Assembly (NCBI RefSeq): GCF_030812915.1
Contig: NZ_JAUSTQ010000002.1
Location: 124,001-188,000, forward strand
Reading direction: 5' to 3'
From: Alkalibacillus salilacus
Lineage (GTDB): Bacteria > Bacillota > Bacilli > Bacillales > Alkalibacillaceae
DNA: 64,000 nucleotides
A program made the position numbers and the translations under genes. Under the pieces are notes generated by a model that saw only the letters and a list, made by a program, of their open reading frames with translations, was not told the origin of the DNA and ran no database searches. Positions 1-9,637 of the stretch are shown one piece after another (position 1 is the stretch's first letter; each line of letters starts with the position of its first letter).

Positions 1-619
1 CACGTCTTAAATCATCTAAGTCAACTAATCCGCGCTCATTTGATTTAACTGTGACCGCTTCAAATCCTGCTACCGTTGCAGATGCTGGATTCGTACCGTG
101 TGCAGAGTCAGGGACAATAACTTTCGTGCGCTGATAATCCCCATTTGCTTCATGAAAAGCACGGATCATCATAAGTCCCGTCCATTCCCCTTGAGCACCT
201 GCTGCTGATTGTAAGGTGACGTAATCCATACCTGTGATGTGACTTAAAGATGTTTGTAAATCATACATCAAAGCCAAAGCACCTTGAACTGAAGATTCAG
301 GTTGATAAGGATGGATCGAACTAAGGCCTGGTAAGCGTGCTACATCTTCATTCATCTTAGGATTATACTTCATCGTACAAGAACCTAGTGGATAAAAACC
401 TGAGTCAACACCATGGTTACGCGTTGATAATGCTGTATAATGACGCATGATTTGTAATTCGCTGACCTCTGGTAAATCTGGGTCTTCTTGTCGGATATAC
501 TGCTTCTGAAATTCATCATCTAAGTTAAAATCATCAACATCTAGTTCTGGCAAATGATATCCTTTTCGTCCTTCTTTACTTAATTCAAAAATAACCGGAA
601 AATCTTGTTCATTAGCCAT
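1..619 (-). CDS. gcvPB: Glycine dehydrogenase (decarboxylating) subunit 2, 3'-truncated by window edge
   Basis: This is the N-terminal part (about 206 codons) of the P-protein beta subunit. With GcvPA it decarboxylates glycine and loads the aminomethyl group on lipoyl-GcvH. The translation runs [20 protein letters not shown] and contains the family segments [20 protein letters not shown] and [14 protein letters not shown]. The PLP-binding lysine lies in the C-terminal half outside the window. The ATG overlaps the end of gcvPA by eight bases (ATGGCTAA), so the two subunits are translationally coupled. It is the last visible gene of the gcvT-gcvPA-gcvPB operon under the glycine riboswitch. Identification is secure. 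Confidence 0.96.
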   Translation of the reverse strand, partial: MANEQDFPVIFELSKEGRKGYHLPELDVDDFNLDDEFQKQYIRQEDPDLPEVSELQIMRHYTALSTRNHGVDSGFYPLGSCTMKYNPKMNEDVARLPGLSSIHPYQPESSVQGALALMYDLQTSLSHITGMDYVTLQSAAGAQGEWTGLMMIRAFHEANGDYQRTKVIVPDSAHGTNPASATVAGFEAVTVKSNERGLVDLDDLRR

Positions 620-1961
620 TTAGCTCACCTACTTTCGAGACAAACTGATCGATCTCATCTTTAGAACGCACTTCTGTTACAGCAACTAACATATGATGAT
701 CGTACTGTTCTTGATCACGACCTAAATCATAACCACCAATAAACCCTTCCTGTAATAACGCTTCATTTAACTCTTGAACTGGCTTATTTAATTTCACAAT
801 AAACTCATTGAAAAACGGACCGTCATATAATGTTTCAAATCCAGCACTCTCAAATGCTTTTTTCGCATAACGTGCTTTTTTCATATTTAATTCGGCCATT
901 TCACGAACACCTTGTTTTCCTAGAGCACTCATAGCTACTGATGAAGCAAGCGCATTTAAAGCCTGGTTTGAACAAATATTTGAAGTGGCTTTATCACGTC
1001 GGATATGTTGCTCGCGAGCTTGTAATGTTAAAACAAAACCTCTTCGACCTTCATCATCTGTCGTTTGCCCTACTAACCGCCCAGGTACTTTTCTCATTAA
1101 TTTTTTCGTCGTTGCAAAATAACCACAATGTGGGCCACCGAATTGTGTAGGAATACCGAAAACTTGAGCGTCACCCACAACAATATCTGCACCAAACTCG
1201 CCTGGCGGTGTTAAATAACCTAATGCAAGTGGATTACTAGAGACAATCATCATTGTTTTCTGTTGTTCACTGACGAGTGATTGAACATCTTCAAGTGGCT
1301 CAATCTGACCGAAGAAATTAGGATATTGCATGACAACACTCGCTGTATCATCATCTAGTTCTGCTTTTAACTGATCAAGGTCAGTTAATCCATTTTGGTG
1401 ATCAATCTCAATTATGTCTAAGTTAAATCCTTTTGCGTAAGTATAAATCACATCTAATGATTCTGGATGAATCGCTTTCGATACAATGACTTTTTTCTTT
1501 TTAGTCTGACCGGCGCTTAAATTAACCGCTTCAGCTAAAGCTGTACCTCCATCGTACATAGACGAGTTAGCAACCTCCATGCCAGTCATCTCACAGATCA
1601 TCGTTTGAAATTCGAAAATCGCTTGTAATTCACCTTGTGAGATCTCTGGCTGATAAGGTGTATATGCGGTATAAAACTCAGAACGAGAAATCACATGGTC
1701 TACTATTGAAGGGATGTAATGCTCGTAAACACCTGCCCCTAGAAATGAAGTGTGAGATTGAGTATGGCTATTCTGTTCAGCTAAACCAGCCATTTCTTTC
1801 TTAAGTTCAAACTCCGACTTTGCTGGTTTAATATTCAATTCACCAGTGAATCGGACAGGTTCCGGTATGTCTGCAAATAATTCATCAGATGATGAAACGC
1901 CAATGGTCTTAAGCATTGCCTGACGATCTTCATCTGTCATTGGAATATATCGATGTTGCAT
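612..1961 (-). CDS. gcvPA: Glycine dehydrogenase (decarboxylating) subunit 1
   Basis: This is the 449-residue alpha subunit of the two-subunit P-protein of the glycine cleavage system. It begins [20 protein letters not shown] and carries the family segments [37 protein letters not shown] and [20 protein letters not shown]. The fold is that of PLP enzymes, but this subunit lacks the PLP lysine and needs GcvPB. The start is preceded by an AAGAGGTG ribosome binding site. It follows gcvT by 15 bases and overlaps gcvPB by eight, as expected for an operon making fixed ratios of the subunits. The length is normal for the family. Confidence 0.97.
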   Translation of the reverse strand: MQHRYIPMTDEDRQAMLKTIGVSSSDELFADIPEPVRFTGELNIKPAKSEFELKKEMAGLAEQNSHTQSHTSFLGAGVYEHYIPSIVDHVISRSEFYTAYTPYQPEISQGELQAIFEFQTMICEMTGMEVANSSMYDGGTALAEAVNLSAGQTKKKKVIVSKAIHPESLDVIYTYAKGFNLDIIEIDHQNGLTDLDQLKAELDDDTASVVMQYPNFFGQIEPLEDVQSLVSEQQKTMMIVSSNPLALGYLTPPGEFGADIVVGDAQVFGIPTQFGGPHCGYFATTKKLMRKVPGRLVGQTTDDEGRRGFVLTLQAREQHIRRDKATSNICSNQALNALASSVAMSALGKQGVREMAELNMKKARYAKKAFESAGFETLYDGPFFNEFIVKLNKPVQELNEALLQEGFIGGYDLGRDQEQYDHHMLVAVTEVRSKDEIDQFVSKVGELNG

Positions 1962-1976
1962 GATTTAACTCACCTC

Positions 1977-3080
1977 TTATCCTCTTTTATAAAATGGTGT
2001 CGGCACCACTTTTGCTGATAGCTGACGTTTTCGAACTTGCACAGTTAATAATTCTTCTTCATTTGCATAATCTACATCAATTAAAGCTAACCCTACATTT
2101 TTTCCTAATGTCGGCGACTGTGTGCCAGATGTGACGAACCCAATCACTTGGTCCTCTTTCAAGATATCATAACCATGTCGCGGAATGCCTTTATCAAGCA
2201 TTTCAATACCAACTAGTTTTCGGTTTGGCCCTTCTTCTTTCTGTTGTTTCAAAACATCTTTTCCGATAAAATCATCGTCTATTTTAGTTTTCACAGCAAA
2301 ACCAATACCCGCTTCAATTGGTGTGATATCTGATGATAATTCTTGACCATATAAAGCTAGATTCGCTTCAAATCGCAGTGTGTCACGAGCGCCCAAACCG
2401 ATTGGTTGCAAGCCTTCTGATTCCCCTGCTTGCATAATCGCCTGCCACAAATCACGTCCAGAAGTTTCGTTAATATAAATCTCGAAACCATCTTCACCTG
2501 TATAACCAGTTCGTGAAACTAATGCTCCATGCTCAACACCTTGAATTTTAACATCATTCTTGAAACGAAAGAATTTGATATCGCTCAAATCATCTTCTGT
2601 AATCGTTTGTAAGATTGATTGAGCTTTAGGTCCTTGAAGTGCTAATTGAGCATACTGGTCTGATTCGTTTGAAATGATGACATCACCAAATTGATGTTCT
2701 AGTAACCATTCATAATCTTTCTCAGTATTAGCTGCATTAACGACTAGTAAATAATCATGTTCAGCTCGTTTGTAAACTAGAAAGTCATCAACTGTACCGC
2801 CATCGGGATAACACATCGCAGTGTATTGAGCCTGATTAATATTTAATTTCGTAATGTTATTGGTAATCATTTTTTGTAAGAACGATTCACTATCTGGCCC
2901 TTTCACCACGATCTCACCCATATGAGAAACGTCAAAAAGCCCTGCCTTCTCACGAGTTGCGTGATGTTCTTCCTTAATTCCCGAGAATTGGACGGGTAAA
3001 TCCCAACCGCCGAAATCAACTGTTTTACCGCCCCACTTCTCATACTCTGGATAAATAGGTGTCCTTTTTAATTCAGTCAC
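1977..3080 (-). CDS. gcvT: Aminomethyltransferase (glycine cleavage T-protein)
   Basis: GcvT transfers the methylene group from aminomethyl-lipoyl-GcvH to tetrahydrofolate and releases ammonia. Visible family segments are [63 protein letters not shown] and [20 protein letters not shown]. The C-terminus ends TPFYKRG, as in Bacillus GcvT. I chose the GTG at 3080 ([10 protein letters not shown]) because AAGGGGG sits 6-8 bases before it; an ATG two codons upstream (3086) is too close to that site. It is the first gene of the operon, about 30 bases after the riboswitch terminator. Confidence 0.97.
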   Translation of the reverse strand: MTELKRTPIYPEYEKWGGKTVDFGGWDLPVQFSGIKEEHHATREKAGLFDVSHMGEIVVKGPDSESFLQKMITNNITKLNINQAQYTAMCYPDGGTVDDFLVYKRAEHDYLLVVNAANTEKDYEWLLEHQFGDVIISNESDQYAQLALQGPKAQSILQTITEDDLSDIKFFRFKNDVKIQGVEHGALVSRTGYTGEDGFEIYINETSGRDLWQAIMQAGESEGLQPIGLGARDTLRFEANLALYGQELSSDITPIEAGIGFAVKTKIDDDFIGKDVLKQQKEEGPNRKLVGIEMLDKGIPRHGYDILKEDQVIGFVTSGTQSPTLGKNVGLALIDVDYANEEELLTVQVRKRQLSAKVVPTPFYKRG

Positions 3081-3112
3081 GTTCATTCCCCCTTGTAGAA
3101 GATTTTCACATT

Positions 3113-3149
3113 AAAAAAAGAGAATACCAAAGAAAGCTTGGTATTCTCT
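3113..3149 (-). terminator. Intrinsic terminator of the glycine riboswitch
   Basis: A perfect 12-bp stem (AGAGAATACCAA with TTGGTATTCTCT, 7-base loop) is followed on the minus strand by a run of seven U. It lies directly after the second glycine aptamer and before gcvT, so it is the likely expression platform. Glycine binding would be expected to prevent it forming (family knowledge). Confidence 0.85.
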
Positions 3150-3330
3150 CTGTCCTTTCACCTGAAAGTTTCGCATGCAGGCCATGCTTACATCGTTGGT
3201 GGTTGATGAGTTTACATCAACACTCTCCAGAGGTGCGTCCTACAAGAGTCATGGTGCCTGAGAGATTCATACCCCTAAAAGTACTTGCTCCGTCGGCGTC
3301 ACGACATAGCGCGAGCTCTCCTCTTGTAAT
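3150..3330 (-). promoter_or_regulatory. Tandem glycine riboswitch
   Basis: Read on the minus strand, the leader has two glycine aptamers in series. The first contains GGAGAGCTCGCG, GCCGACGGAGCAAGT and CTCTCAGGCACCATGACTC. The second contains CCTCTGGAGAGTGTTGATG, CACCAACGATGTAAGC and AACTTTCAGGTGAAAGGACA. These are the conserved elements of the gcvT RNA motif. The second aptamer has a longer first hairpin arm (GTTGATG/CATCAAC). A terminator follows at once, then gcvT. A possible promoter lies just upstream (TTGCAC at about 3396 with TATATA 16 bases on), but it is weak evidence. This is the usual control of the gcv operon in Bacillus. Confidence 0.95.
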
Positions 3331-3479
3331 CATTCGCTTATATTATTCAATTATTTGTGCACACTATCAATATATATGTAGAAATGGTAATCGTGCAAAA
3401 AGTATGAATAAAACTTATATGTATTATATCACAATCCATTCACACGTGTAAGCGTTATCTTAAACTTTAGGTGATTAAA

Positions 3480-5075
3480 ATGAAACCAACAATTAAAACT
3501 GATCATCTATGGAACTCTTTTGAGCAAGCCATAGAAGGTCATCACAGTGATTGGGAAACATTTAAACAAGCTTATCAATTAAGCCAACTTCCTATATCAC
3601 AACAAAATGAGTTAAAAGCATTGCAATACTTACCCAATCTAACACTATTAGATCATCAAGAAGAAGCTGTCAAAAAAGTATTGCACAATATGCACGGACG
3701 CGCCATTCTAGCTGATGAAGTAGGTTTAGGCAAAACAATTGAAGCTGGTGTGATCCTTAAAGAATTAATGATTAAGGGGCTTGTACGCCGAGCACTTATC
3801 TTAGTACCGCCCTCCCTCTTATCACAATGGGAAAGCGAATTAAATCAAACGTTTTATATACCAGCTCGAGCCAAACACCGTTCTTATCCATGGGAATCAT
3901 ATGAAATCGTTATTGCATCAATCGATCTAGCCAAAAAAGAGCCCCATGCCTCATCACTACAAGAGCAATCATTTGATTGTGTGATTGTAGACGAAGCTCA
4001 TCGACTTAAAAATCCAAAAACGAAGAACTTTAAATTCGTTCAACAACTACAGTCGACTTATTGTTTGTTATTAACGGCAACACCAATTCAAAATTCAATC
4101 GATGATGTCTATTACTTAATGAAAATTGTCAGACCCGGACTATTGGGTGATAGACGACTGTTTCATAAGCGAGTCAATCACCGTCACGACGAAGCAATTC
4201 AGTCTCTTATACGGCAATCTATGGTTCGTACACGAAAACGTGATATCGAAACTCAGTGGGGTGAACGACATATAGACACTATGTATGTTGATTTTTCCTC
4301 AGATGAACAAGGTTTCTATGAAAAATTAGCTTCATCAGAAACCAACCATCAACTAACTGCTTTAACATATGAGCGTGAGTTTTGTTCAAGTCGTGAAGCT
4401 TTATACGTCTCTTTGCAAAAACAAGATGAACAGCATGCCATGCTAGAAGAAATCGGTCAACTTCCTCATCATGCAAAAGCATTAAAGGCAATAGAATTAA
4501 TCCAATCGCTTGATGAACCAGTGATTATTTTCACCGAATACAAGTCGACTCAAGTCTATTTACAATGGTTGTGTCAACAAAATAATATTCGTGCCATTCC
4601 TTACAATGGCGATTTTAAAAAAAGCAAGAAACAATGGATGCTTCAACTGTTTCAACAACACGGAGATGTCCTCATTACAACTGATGCCGGAACTGAAGGT
4701 TTGAACCTACAATATTGTCACCATATGATTCACTACGATTTGCCCTGGAATCCAATGCGTTTAGAACAAAGAATTGGTCGTATTCACCGTTACGGTCAAA
4801 CTCAGGACATTAATATTTATTATTTAATTTTATCTAATACTATTGAAGAACATATTTGGGAAGTATTATATGAAAAATTATCTGCATTTGAAGGGTTAAT
4901 TGGAGAAATCGATCATATCTTAAGTTCTTATGGCTTATCCAATTTTGAAGATGAAATAACGACGATCTATGAAGAATCACGTTCAAAAGCTGAAGCGGAT
5001 ATTAAAATAAATAATTTAATGTCTGTCATTGAATATGAACATCTTGAGGAGGAAACAAAGGATGAAACAAACTGA
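3480..5075 (+). CDS. yqhH: SNF2-family DEAD/DEAH helicase, YqhH-like
   Basis: This is a 531-residue SWI2/SNF2-type ATPase. Motif I is DEVGLGKTIEAG (about residue 80), the Walker B/DEAH box is VIVDEAHRLKNPK (about 170), motif III is LLTATPIQNS, and the C-terminal helicase half has TTDAGTEGLNLQYC and MRLEQRIGRIHRYGQ. Such enzymes use ATP to move on double-stranded DNA or displace protein; the substrate here is unknown. ATG 3480 is preferred over GTG 3471 because AGGTG lies six bases before it. It is divergent from gcvT and overlaps yqhG by 14 bases, the same arrangement as yqhH-yqhG in B. subtilis. Confidence 0.9.
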   Translation: MKPTIKTDHLWNSFEQAIEGHHSDWETFKQAYQLSQLPISQQNELKALQYLPNLTLLDHQEEAVKKVLHNMHGRAILADEVGLGKTIEAGVILKELMIKGLVRRALILVPPSLLSQWESELNQTFYIPARAKHRSYPWESYEIVIASIDLAKKEPHASSLQEQSFDCVIVDEAHRLKNPKTKNFKFVQQLQSTYCLLLTATPIQNSIDDVYYLMKIVRPGLLGDRRLFHKRVNHRHDEAIQSLIRQSMVRTRKRDIETQWGERHIDTMYVDFSSDEQGFYEKLASSETNHQLTALTYEREFCSSREALYVSLQKQDEQHAMLEEIGQLPHHAKALKAIELIQSLDEPVIIFTEYKSTQVYLQWLCQQNNIRAIPYNGDFKKSKKQWMLQLFQQHGDVLITTDAGTEGLNLQYCHHMIHYDLPWNPMRLEQRIGRIHRYGQTQDINIYYLILSNTIEEHIWEVLYEKLSAFEGLIGEIDHILSSYGLSNFEDEITTIYEESRSKAEADIKINNLMSVIEYEHLEEETKDETN

Positions 5076-5859
5076 CCTCAAACCTTTTATTAAGCAATTT
5101 TTTACAAAACATCATGCTCAAATCAAAGATGAACGAGACGATCTTCTAACTGTTCAATTAACGAAATCTTTAGATCAACAATTAATGAACCGCCCTTTTT
5201 ATTGGCAGTATGTTAATACAATGGGATTCGAAGGGGAACCCATGACCGTTTCATTCGCTTTCTCCGATCAATATGATCTGCATACTGAACGTATTCATCT
5301 TGGTTCTCCACGTCTTCATCAAATATTTCAAATCGTTAAAGATGAAGGGGTTTTTGCAACCCTATTTGACCAAACAGATTCCACTGACAACATGCTCGAT
5401 CCGTGGTTTGTTTTTAATGGTTATATTCAATACCAAGGCGCATGGCTGGAAGAAGAAAGTGTTAGCGTCGGTATACTATTAACGAATGGTACAATGCGAT
5501 TTGCTTGGATGGATGCCGTTATGGATATTCCGTTCAACCCTGTCATCCCTAGTTATCAGTTTAAGTTACCTATCATTATTTCACTTGAACATGGTTTAGA
5601 AAAAATTATTAACGAATTACAATCGCGTATTGAGAAGCAATCCAAAGAATTTGTTAAAGAATCATTGACGTTATACGAACAAGAGGTAAGTTTGTTAAAC
5701 ACACTTTCACATGAACAAGATGAGGAATCCAAACAATTTTATAATCATTCTCATGATCAAATCTATAATCGCTTATACCCTCGAATCGATATCAATTTGA
5801 TTAACGCTGGATTATTTTATACCAATAGGCAGACAACTCAACGATTAACCAATGCATGA
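5062..5859 (+). CDS. yqhG: YqhG family protein, function unknown
   Basis: This 265-residue protein starts MKQTDLKPFIKQFFTKHHAQ. The start at 5062 has a strong GAGGAGGA site eight bases upstream and lies inside the end of yqhH, so the pair is translationally coupled. There is no signal peptide or membrane segment. The C-terminal third (about residues 185-235) is Lys/Glu-rich and probably a coiled coil. It matches YqhG of B. subtilis by position, length and its invariant partner, the SNF2 helicase. The coupling suggests it works with the helicase, perhaps as a substrate adaptor; this is inference from gene pairing only. Confidence 0.8.
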   Translation: MKQTDLKPFIKQFFTKHHAQIKDERDDLLTVQLTKSLDQQLMNRPFYWQYVNTMGFEGEPMTVSFAFSDQYDLHTERIHLGSPRLHQIFQIVKDEGVFATLFDQTDSTDNMLDPWFVFNGYIQYQGAWLEEESVSVGILLTNGTMRFAWMDAVMDIPFNPVIPSYQFKLPIIISLEHGLEKIINELQSRIEKQSKEFVKESLTLYEQEVSLLNTLSHEQDEESKQFYNHSHDQIYNRLYPRIDINLINAGLFYTNRQTTQRLTNA

Positions 5860-5914
5860 TAAGTTAAGTTCAGTTATTTCAAAAAATAATATTTTCATGT
5901 TTTAAAATAAAAAT

Positions 5915-5952
5915 CACGTGATTAATTGTTTAGTTCAACATTTAATCACGTG
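5915..5952. terminator. Bidirectional hairpin between yqhG and aroK
   Basis: A perfect 11-bp inverted repeat (CACGTGATTAA with TTAATCACGTG, 16-base loop) lies between two convergent genes. It is flanked by A/T-rich tracts on both sides (TATTTATT on plus, TTTTATTTTA on minus). The U-runs are interrupted, so efficiency is uncertain. Confidence 0.6.
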
Positions 5953-6012
5953 TATTTATTATCTTCGCTTCAAATTATGTTTTTTCATTAAATTGACTAT
6001 TCATAGGACTTA

Positions 6013-6513
6013 TTATATAAAAGATATAGACCGTTCGATTTCAGTTGCAATTTCTTTTGGACTTCGTTCATTTACAGAAACACGTATATCTGCGCATTCC
6101 TCATATAGACCCTGTCTTCTTTCAAACAAGGCTTGACGTTGTTCTTTCGATTGTTTCCATAGAGGTCGGGTATCGTCAAGTTGCAACCTTTCTTCCACCA
6201 CGCTGTAACTAACTTCTAACCATATTGTTTGAAAACAGTTCTTCAAAACATCACGACTGTTCTGATTCATGACAATGCCGCCACCCGTTGCTACAATAAC
6301 GTTATCTTCACAAAAATGATTTAACATTTTTTCTTCCACTTGACGAAAATACTCTTCACCTTCTTGAGCAAAAATAGTAGCGATCTCTCGCCCTTCAAAT
6401 TTAGTGATTTCATTATCAAGATCAATAAACTTTCTATGATTCTGACTAGCTAATTGACAGCCGATCGTAGATTTACCTGATCCCATATATCCAATTAAAG
6501 CTATTGACGTCAT
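6013..6513 (-). CDS. aroK: Shikimate kinase
   Basis: This 166-residue P-loop kinase phosphorylates shikimate at O-3 in aromatic amino acid synthesis. The Walker A motif is GYMGSGKST (residues 7-15), followed by the shikimate-binding DLDNEI segment, the conserved GEEYFRQVEEK stretch, the glycine-rich VIVATGGGIVM, and the lid arginine in DTRPLW. The start at 6513 is set by AGGTGG five bases upstream and by the family N-terminus (MTSIALIGYMG); a longer reading frame upstream is not homologous. It is divergent from comGA with only 31 bases between the start codons. Confidence 0.95.
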   Translation of the reverse strand: MTSIALIGYMGSGKSTIGCQLASQNHRKFIDLDNEITKFEGREIATIFAQEGEEYFRQVEEKMLNHFCEDNVIVATGGGIVMNQNSRDVLKNCFQTIWLEVSYSVVEERLQLDDTRPLWKQSKEQRQALFERRQGLYEECADIRVSVNERSPKEIATEIERSISFI

Positions 6514-6544
6514 GTCTCTACCACCTAAACATAAGGAGGACCCA

Positions 6545-7597
6545 ATGAAATCTCCAGAACAATTATCGCGTGAAATTTTGCACGATGCTGTTAAACATGA
6601 TGCAACTGACATTCACTTTTCCCCAGAGGATATCGAGGTTCCTATTTATTTTCGTATTAATGGCTATCGCTGGTTTTATCAGCGTATCACCATTCAAGAA
6701 TACCAAACTTTAATTAGTTACTACAAATTTTCATCTGGAATGGATATTGCAGAAAAAAGGCTACCACAAGATGGCACCCTCTCCTTCCACCAAGACCAAA
6801 ACGCTTATTATTTACGATTATCTACCTTACCTTTAAACGATCATGAAAGCCTCGCAATCCGAATCTTACCTGATCATTTTTTACCTACTCTTGATTCCTT
6901 ATTTTTATTTAACGAACAAGGCCAAACCTTGCTAAATTGGATAAAGCAACGAGCTGGTATTATTTTGTTTACAGGACCAACAGGTAGTGGAAAATCCTCA
7001 ACTATGTTTGCACTTATGCAAGAGGCTATTAAGCAGTTCGGATATCAAGCAATATCATTAGAAGACCCTATTGAAAGACGATTTGATCAAATTCTCCAGG
7101 TTCAAGTCAATGAAAATACCGGATTTAATTATGACGTTGGTTTAAAAGCTGCATTAAGACATGACCCAGATATTATTACAGTTGGTGAAATTAGAGATGA
7201 ACTAACAGCCTCTTTTGCATTTAGAGCAGCATTAACAGGCCACCTCGTCTTAACAACTGTTCATGCTAAAAATGCAGTTGGCACACTTGACCGTTTAAAG
7301 GACATGAAAGTCTCGTCAACTGATTTATCACAAACTTTAATCGGAATTGCATCACAGCAACTTGTTATACTAACAGACCACGCCAAAAATAACAGAGGTC
7401 AATCAAGAGCTGCAATCGCTGAAATATTAGAAGGTGTCCAACTTCAACAAGCCATCTCAGGTATCACCTTAAATAATAAATCATCATTTAAATCATTTGA
7501 TGAATTAAGTGAAATGGGGATCAATCATGGCCTTATCCAAAATGATTCGTCATCAAACATCATCAATATCTCTCAAGGACCAGGTCGACTTTCTTAA
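6545..7597 (+). CDS. comGA: Competence pseudopilus assembly ATPase ComGA
   Basis: This is a 350-residue secretion ATPase of the GspE/PilB family. It powers assembly of the transformation pseudopilus that draws DNA through the wall. Visible motifs are Walker A GPTGSGKSS (about residue 145), an Asp box SLEDPIERRF, Walker B DPDIITVGEIRD and the His box TGHLVLTTVHAKNAVG. It lacks the long N-terminal domain and the zinc tetracysteine of larger homologues, as is normal for ComGA. The start has AAGGAGGA five bases upstream. It is the first gene of the comG operon and overlaps comGB by 71 bases. I found no convincing ComK box. Confidence 0.95.
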   Translation: MKSPEQLSREILHDAVKHDATDIHFSPEDIEVPIYFRINGYRWFYQRITIQEYQTLISYYKFSSGMDIAEKRLPQDGTLSFHQDQNAYYLRLSTLPLNDHESLAIRILPDHFLPTLDSLFLFNEQGQTLLNWIKQRAGIILFTGPTGSGKSSTMFALMQEAIKQFGYQAISLEDPIERRFDQILQVQVNENTGFNYDVGLKAALRHDPDIITVGEIRDELTASFAFRAALTGHLVLTTVHAKNAVGTLDRLKDMKVSSTDLSQTLIGIASQQLVILTDHAKNNRGQSRAAIAEILEGVQLQQAISGITLNNKSSFKSFDELSEMGINHGLIQNDSSSNIINISQGPGRLS

Positions 7598-8570
7598 CCG
7601 CCTAGCTAAACTTTTAAAACATAATTTCACTTTAAGACAATCACTACAATTCATGTTATACGACCCTAAATTTAGTTATTTGGCGAATGAATTCGTCATT
7701 CGTTTACAAAGAGGACAATCAATTGATTCTTGTTTTCGTGAATTGAAGTTCCACCCTATAGTTAATGCATTCTTATACTTTTCAACTTCATCTGGTCATA
7801 TGAGCTATCACTTAATTCAATGCTATAACTTGGTGAAAATGCGCGTTGATTTTCAAAAGAAGCTCAAAGACATCACTAAATATCCGTTAATATTACTTAT
7901 TCTATCTCTCGTTATATTTTTCTGTATGAGTTTATTCCTGCTTCCCGTTTATAACAATACTCTTAATAGTATTGCTCAAGGCGCTTCTTACATTTGGTTT
8001 AACTTATTTGTTTCAATTGTACAAGTCGTTATTCTTGCAGGTATTCCCCTTATACTTCTCTCCCTATTCATAATAGTTATCATCTATAGAAAGCAGTCTG
8101 TTGATCAAAAAATCAGAACGCTCGATAAAATCCCTCTAGTTAGAAACATTATTCGTTTATCAACCACTGCCCAATTTGCTTTTCATCTCGGATCTATCAT
8201 TAGTAATGGGAAAACGGTTAAATCAGGTTTATTGATCATGAGCCAACAAAGTGACCTAACCATACTTGAACACTATGCTAAATCAATTTTAGCCGATTTA
8301 AAATTGGGTAGAACTTTAACCCAATCAATAACTAATCTCGAACTAATAGAAAAGGATTTTAAATTAATGATCAAACACAGTGTTGAACAGGGATCTTTAG
8401 CAGAAGATCTACAAGCTTATGCAGCTATTGCTCTGTCTTCGCTTGAAGAGCGTCTTCAAAAACTCATGATGACGATCCAACCAATTATGTATAGTTTGTT
8501 AGGAATTATGATTGTCATTATTTATGTTTTAACGTTGTTTCCAATGTTTCAATTAATTAATCATATCTAG
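7527..8570 (+). CDS. comGB: Competence pseudopilus platform protein ComGB
   Basis: This is the integral membrane platform of the type II secretion-like competence machine (GspF/PilC family), 347 residues. Three hydrophobic segments are visible: about residues 115-138, 160-188 and the C-terminal 318-345. Two GspF repeats precede the first and last segments (RLAKLLKHNFTLRQSLQFM and AFHLGSIISNGKTVKSGLL). ATG 7527 has GGGGA eight bases upstream; ATG 7542 inside is an alternative. It overlaps comGA by 71 bases, a tight translational link. Confidence 0.92.
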   Translation: MALSKMIRHQTSSISLKDQVDFLNRLAKLLKHNFTLRQSLQFMLYDPKFSYLANEFVIRLQRGQSIDSCFRELKFHPIVNAFLYFSTSSGHMSYHLIQCYNLVKMRVDFQKKLKDITKYPLILLILSLVIFFCMSLFLLPVYNNTLNSIAQGASYIWFNLFVSIVQVVILAGIPLILLSLFIIVIIYRKQSVDQKIRTLDKIPLVRNIIRLSTTAQFAFHLGSIISNGKTVKSGLLIMSQQSDLTILEHYAKSILADLKLGRTLTQSITNLELIEKDFKLMIKHSVEQGSLAEDLQAYAAIALSSLEERLQKLMMTIQPIMYSLLGIMIVIIYVLTLFPMFQLINHI

Positions 8571-8582
8571 AGGTGAATAATC

Positions 8583-8882
8583 ATGTTAAAAAATCAAAAA
8601 GGTTTTACATTAATAGAAATGTTGATCGTTATGTTAATCATTTCAGTGTTGCTATTACTAACTATTCCAAATGTCGTTAAACACAATCAATTAGTTGATG
8701 ATAAGGGTTGTGATGCATTTGTTGATTTAGTTCAATCACAAGTTCAATTATATAAATTAGACAAAGGCGAATACCCAGCGACTGTAGCAGACTTAGAATC
8801 TGACGGTTATGTTGATCAAACCGAATGTTCTAATAATCAAACAATAACAATCAGTTCTGATGGGCTTGTCAGTCTTGAATAA
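8583..8882 (+). CDS. comGC: Major competence pseudopilin ComGC
   Basis: This 99-residue type IV pilin-like prepilin has a short basic leader and the prepilin peptidase site QKG|FTLIEML, then a hydrophobic helix (residues 8-28). Two cysteines (about 43 and 82) are in place for the intramolecular disulphide known in ComGC. The mature protein polymerises into the transformation pseudopilus. An AGAGGTG site precedes the ATG. The globular part has the DKGEYPATVADLESDGYV segment typical of the family. Confidence 0.95.
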   Translation: MLKNQKGFTLIEMLIVMLIISVLLLLTIPNVVKHNQLVDDKGCDAFVDLVQSQVQLYKLDKGEYPATVADLESDGYVDQTECSNNQTITISSDGLVSLE

Positions 8883-9324
8883 TCCTTTACTTACTCAAAA
8901 AGGATTTACATTAGTTGAGACTTTAATCGTTTTAAGTATTGTTTTAACAGTTACCTTTATGAGCTGGACAACAATTCAATACATTCAACAGAAACAGCTG
9001 GAAACCCATTTTTTTGACACGTTCGAACAGGATATTTTCTTCCTCCAGCAGTATTCCTCAATTTACCAAAATGACCCTAAGTTACTTTTTTATCCAGAAG
9101 AACATCGATACATCATTTATTACAATCCATTTGACCCTCCTGTTATTAGTCGTGAATTCAATGATAATATTTCGTTTCGACTTTCATCTATAGGCAGTCA
9201 AATCCGTTTTAAACCATCCGGTACAATTGTGAATCCTGGTAGTTTATTTGTAACAATCGATTCTCAGGAATATCCAATTACATTTCCATTTGGAAAGGCT
9301 AGGTATTATGTTATTAAAGAATAA
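8860..9324 (+). CDS. comGD: Minor competence pseudopilin ComGD
   Basis: This is a 154-residue prepilin with cleavage site TQKG|FTLVETLIVLS and a hydrophobic helix after it. It is a minor subunit thought to prime or cap the pseudopilus. The ATG at 8860 lies 23 bases inside comGC and has no clear ribosome site, so it probably depends on comGC translation; a TTG at 8875 is another possible start. The C-terminal half is beta-rich with no recognised enzymatic motif. Confidence 0.9.
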   Translation: MGLSVLNNPLLTQKGFTLVETLIVLSIVLTVTFMSWTTIQYIQQKQLETHFFDTFEQDIFFLQQYSSIYQNDPKLLFYPEEHRYIIYYNPFDPPVISREFNDNISFRLSSIGSQIRFKPSGTIVNPGSLFVTIDSQEYPITFPFGKARYYVIKE

Positions 9325-9637
9325 AAAAGGCTTTATTATGACAGATGCCCTCCTCGCACTTTCTTGCTTATTAATAATTGTCACTATTTTACTCCCTTTT
9401 ATAATAAAGCTTAAAACTGAACAACATCATTTAAATCTTCAAGAAGAGGCATATTACGTCATGCAAGATTTTAAAAATACAGCAAGCATTTCAGCTAGTT
9501 TAGATACGAGCCTTGATTTGTTCAATAATCAATTCAATATCATAGCAACACCAAATAAAAACCATCAGTTAATATGTGTCGAATGGGTGAAGGAAAATGA
9601 GGAAATCGAAAACTTTTGTCAATATACTCCGCTCTAG
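9308..9637 (+). CDS. comGE: Minor competence pseudopilin ComGE
   Basis: This 109-residue protein starts MLLKNKKGFIMTDALLALSC. The KKG|FIMTDALLAL stretch is a slightly divergent prepilin peptidase site, with Asp rather than Glu at mature position 5. ATG 9308 is favoured over 9290 because GGAAAGGCTAGG lies just upstream and the leader is then of normal length. It overlaps comGD by 17 bases and comGF by 41 bases. It was assigned chiefly by position and pilin-like N-terminus, since ComGE sequences diverge quickly. Confidence 0.85.
   Translation: MLLKNKKGFIMTDALLALSCLLIIVTILLPFIIKLKTEQHHLNLQEEAYYVMQDFKNTASISASLDTSLDLFNNQFNIIATPNKNHQLICVEWVKENEEIENFCQYTPL

Noticed and set aside
3059-3451. 130-residue open frame on the plus strand across the gcv leader
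   Set aside because: It lies opposite the glycine riboswitch and terminator. Its composition follows the RNA structure, and it has no ribosome site.
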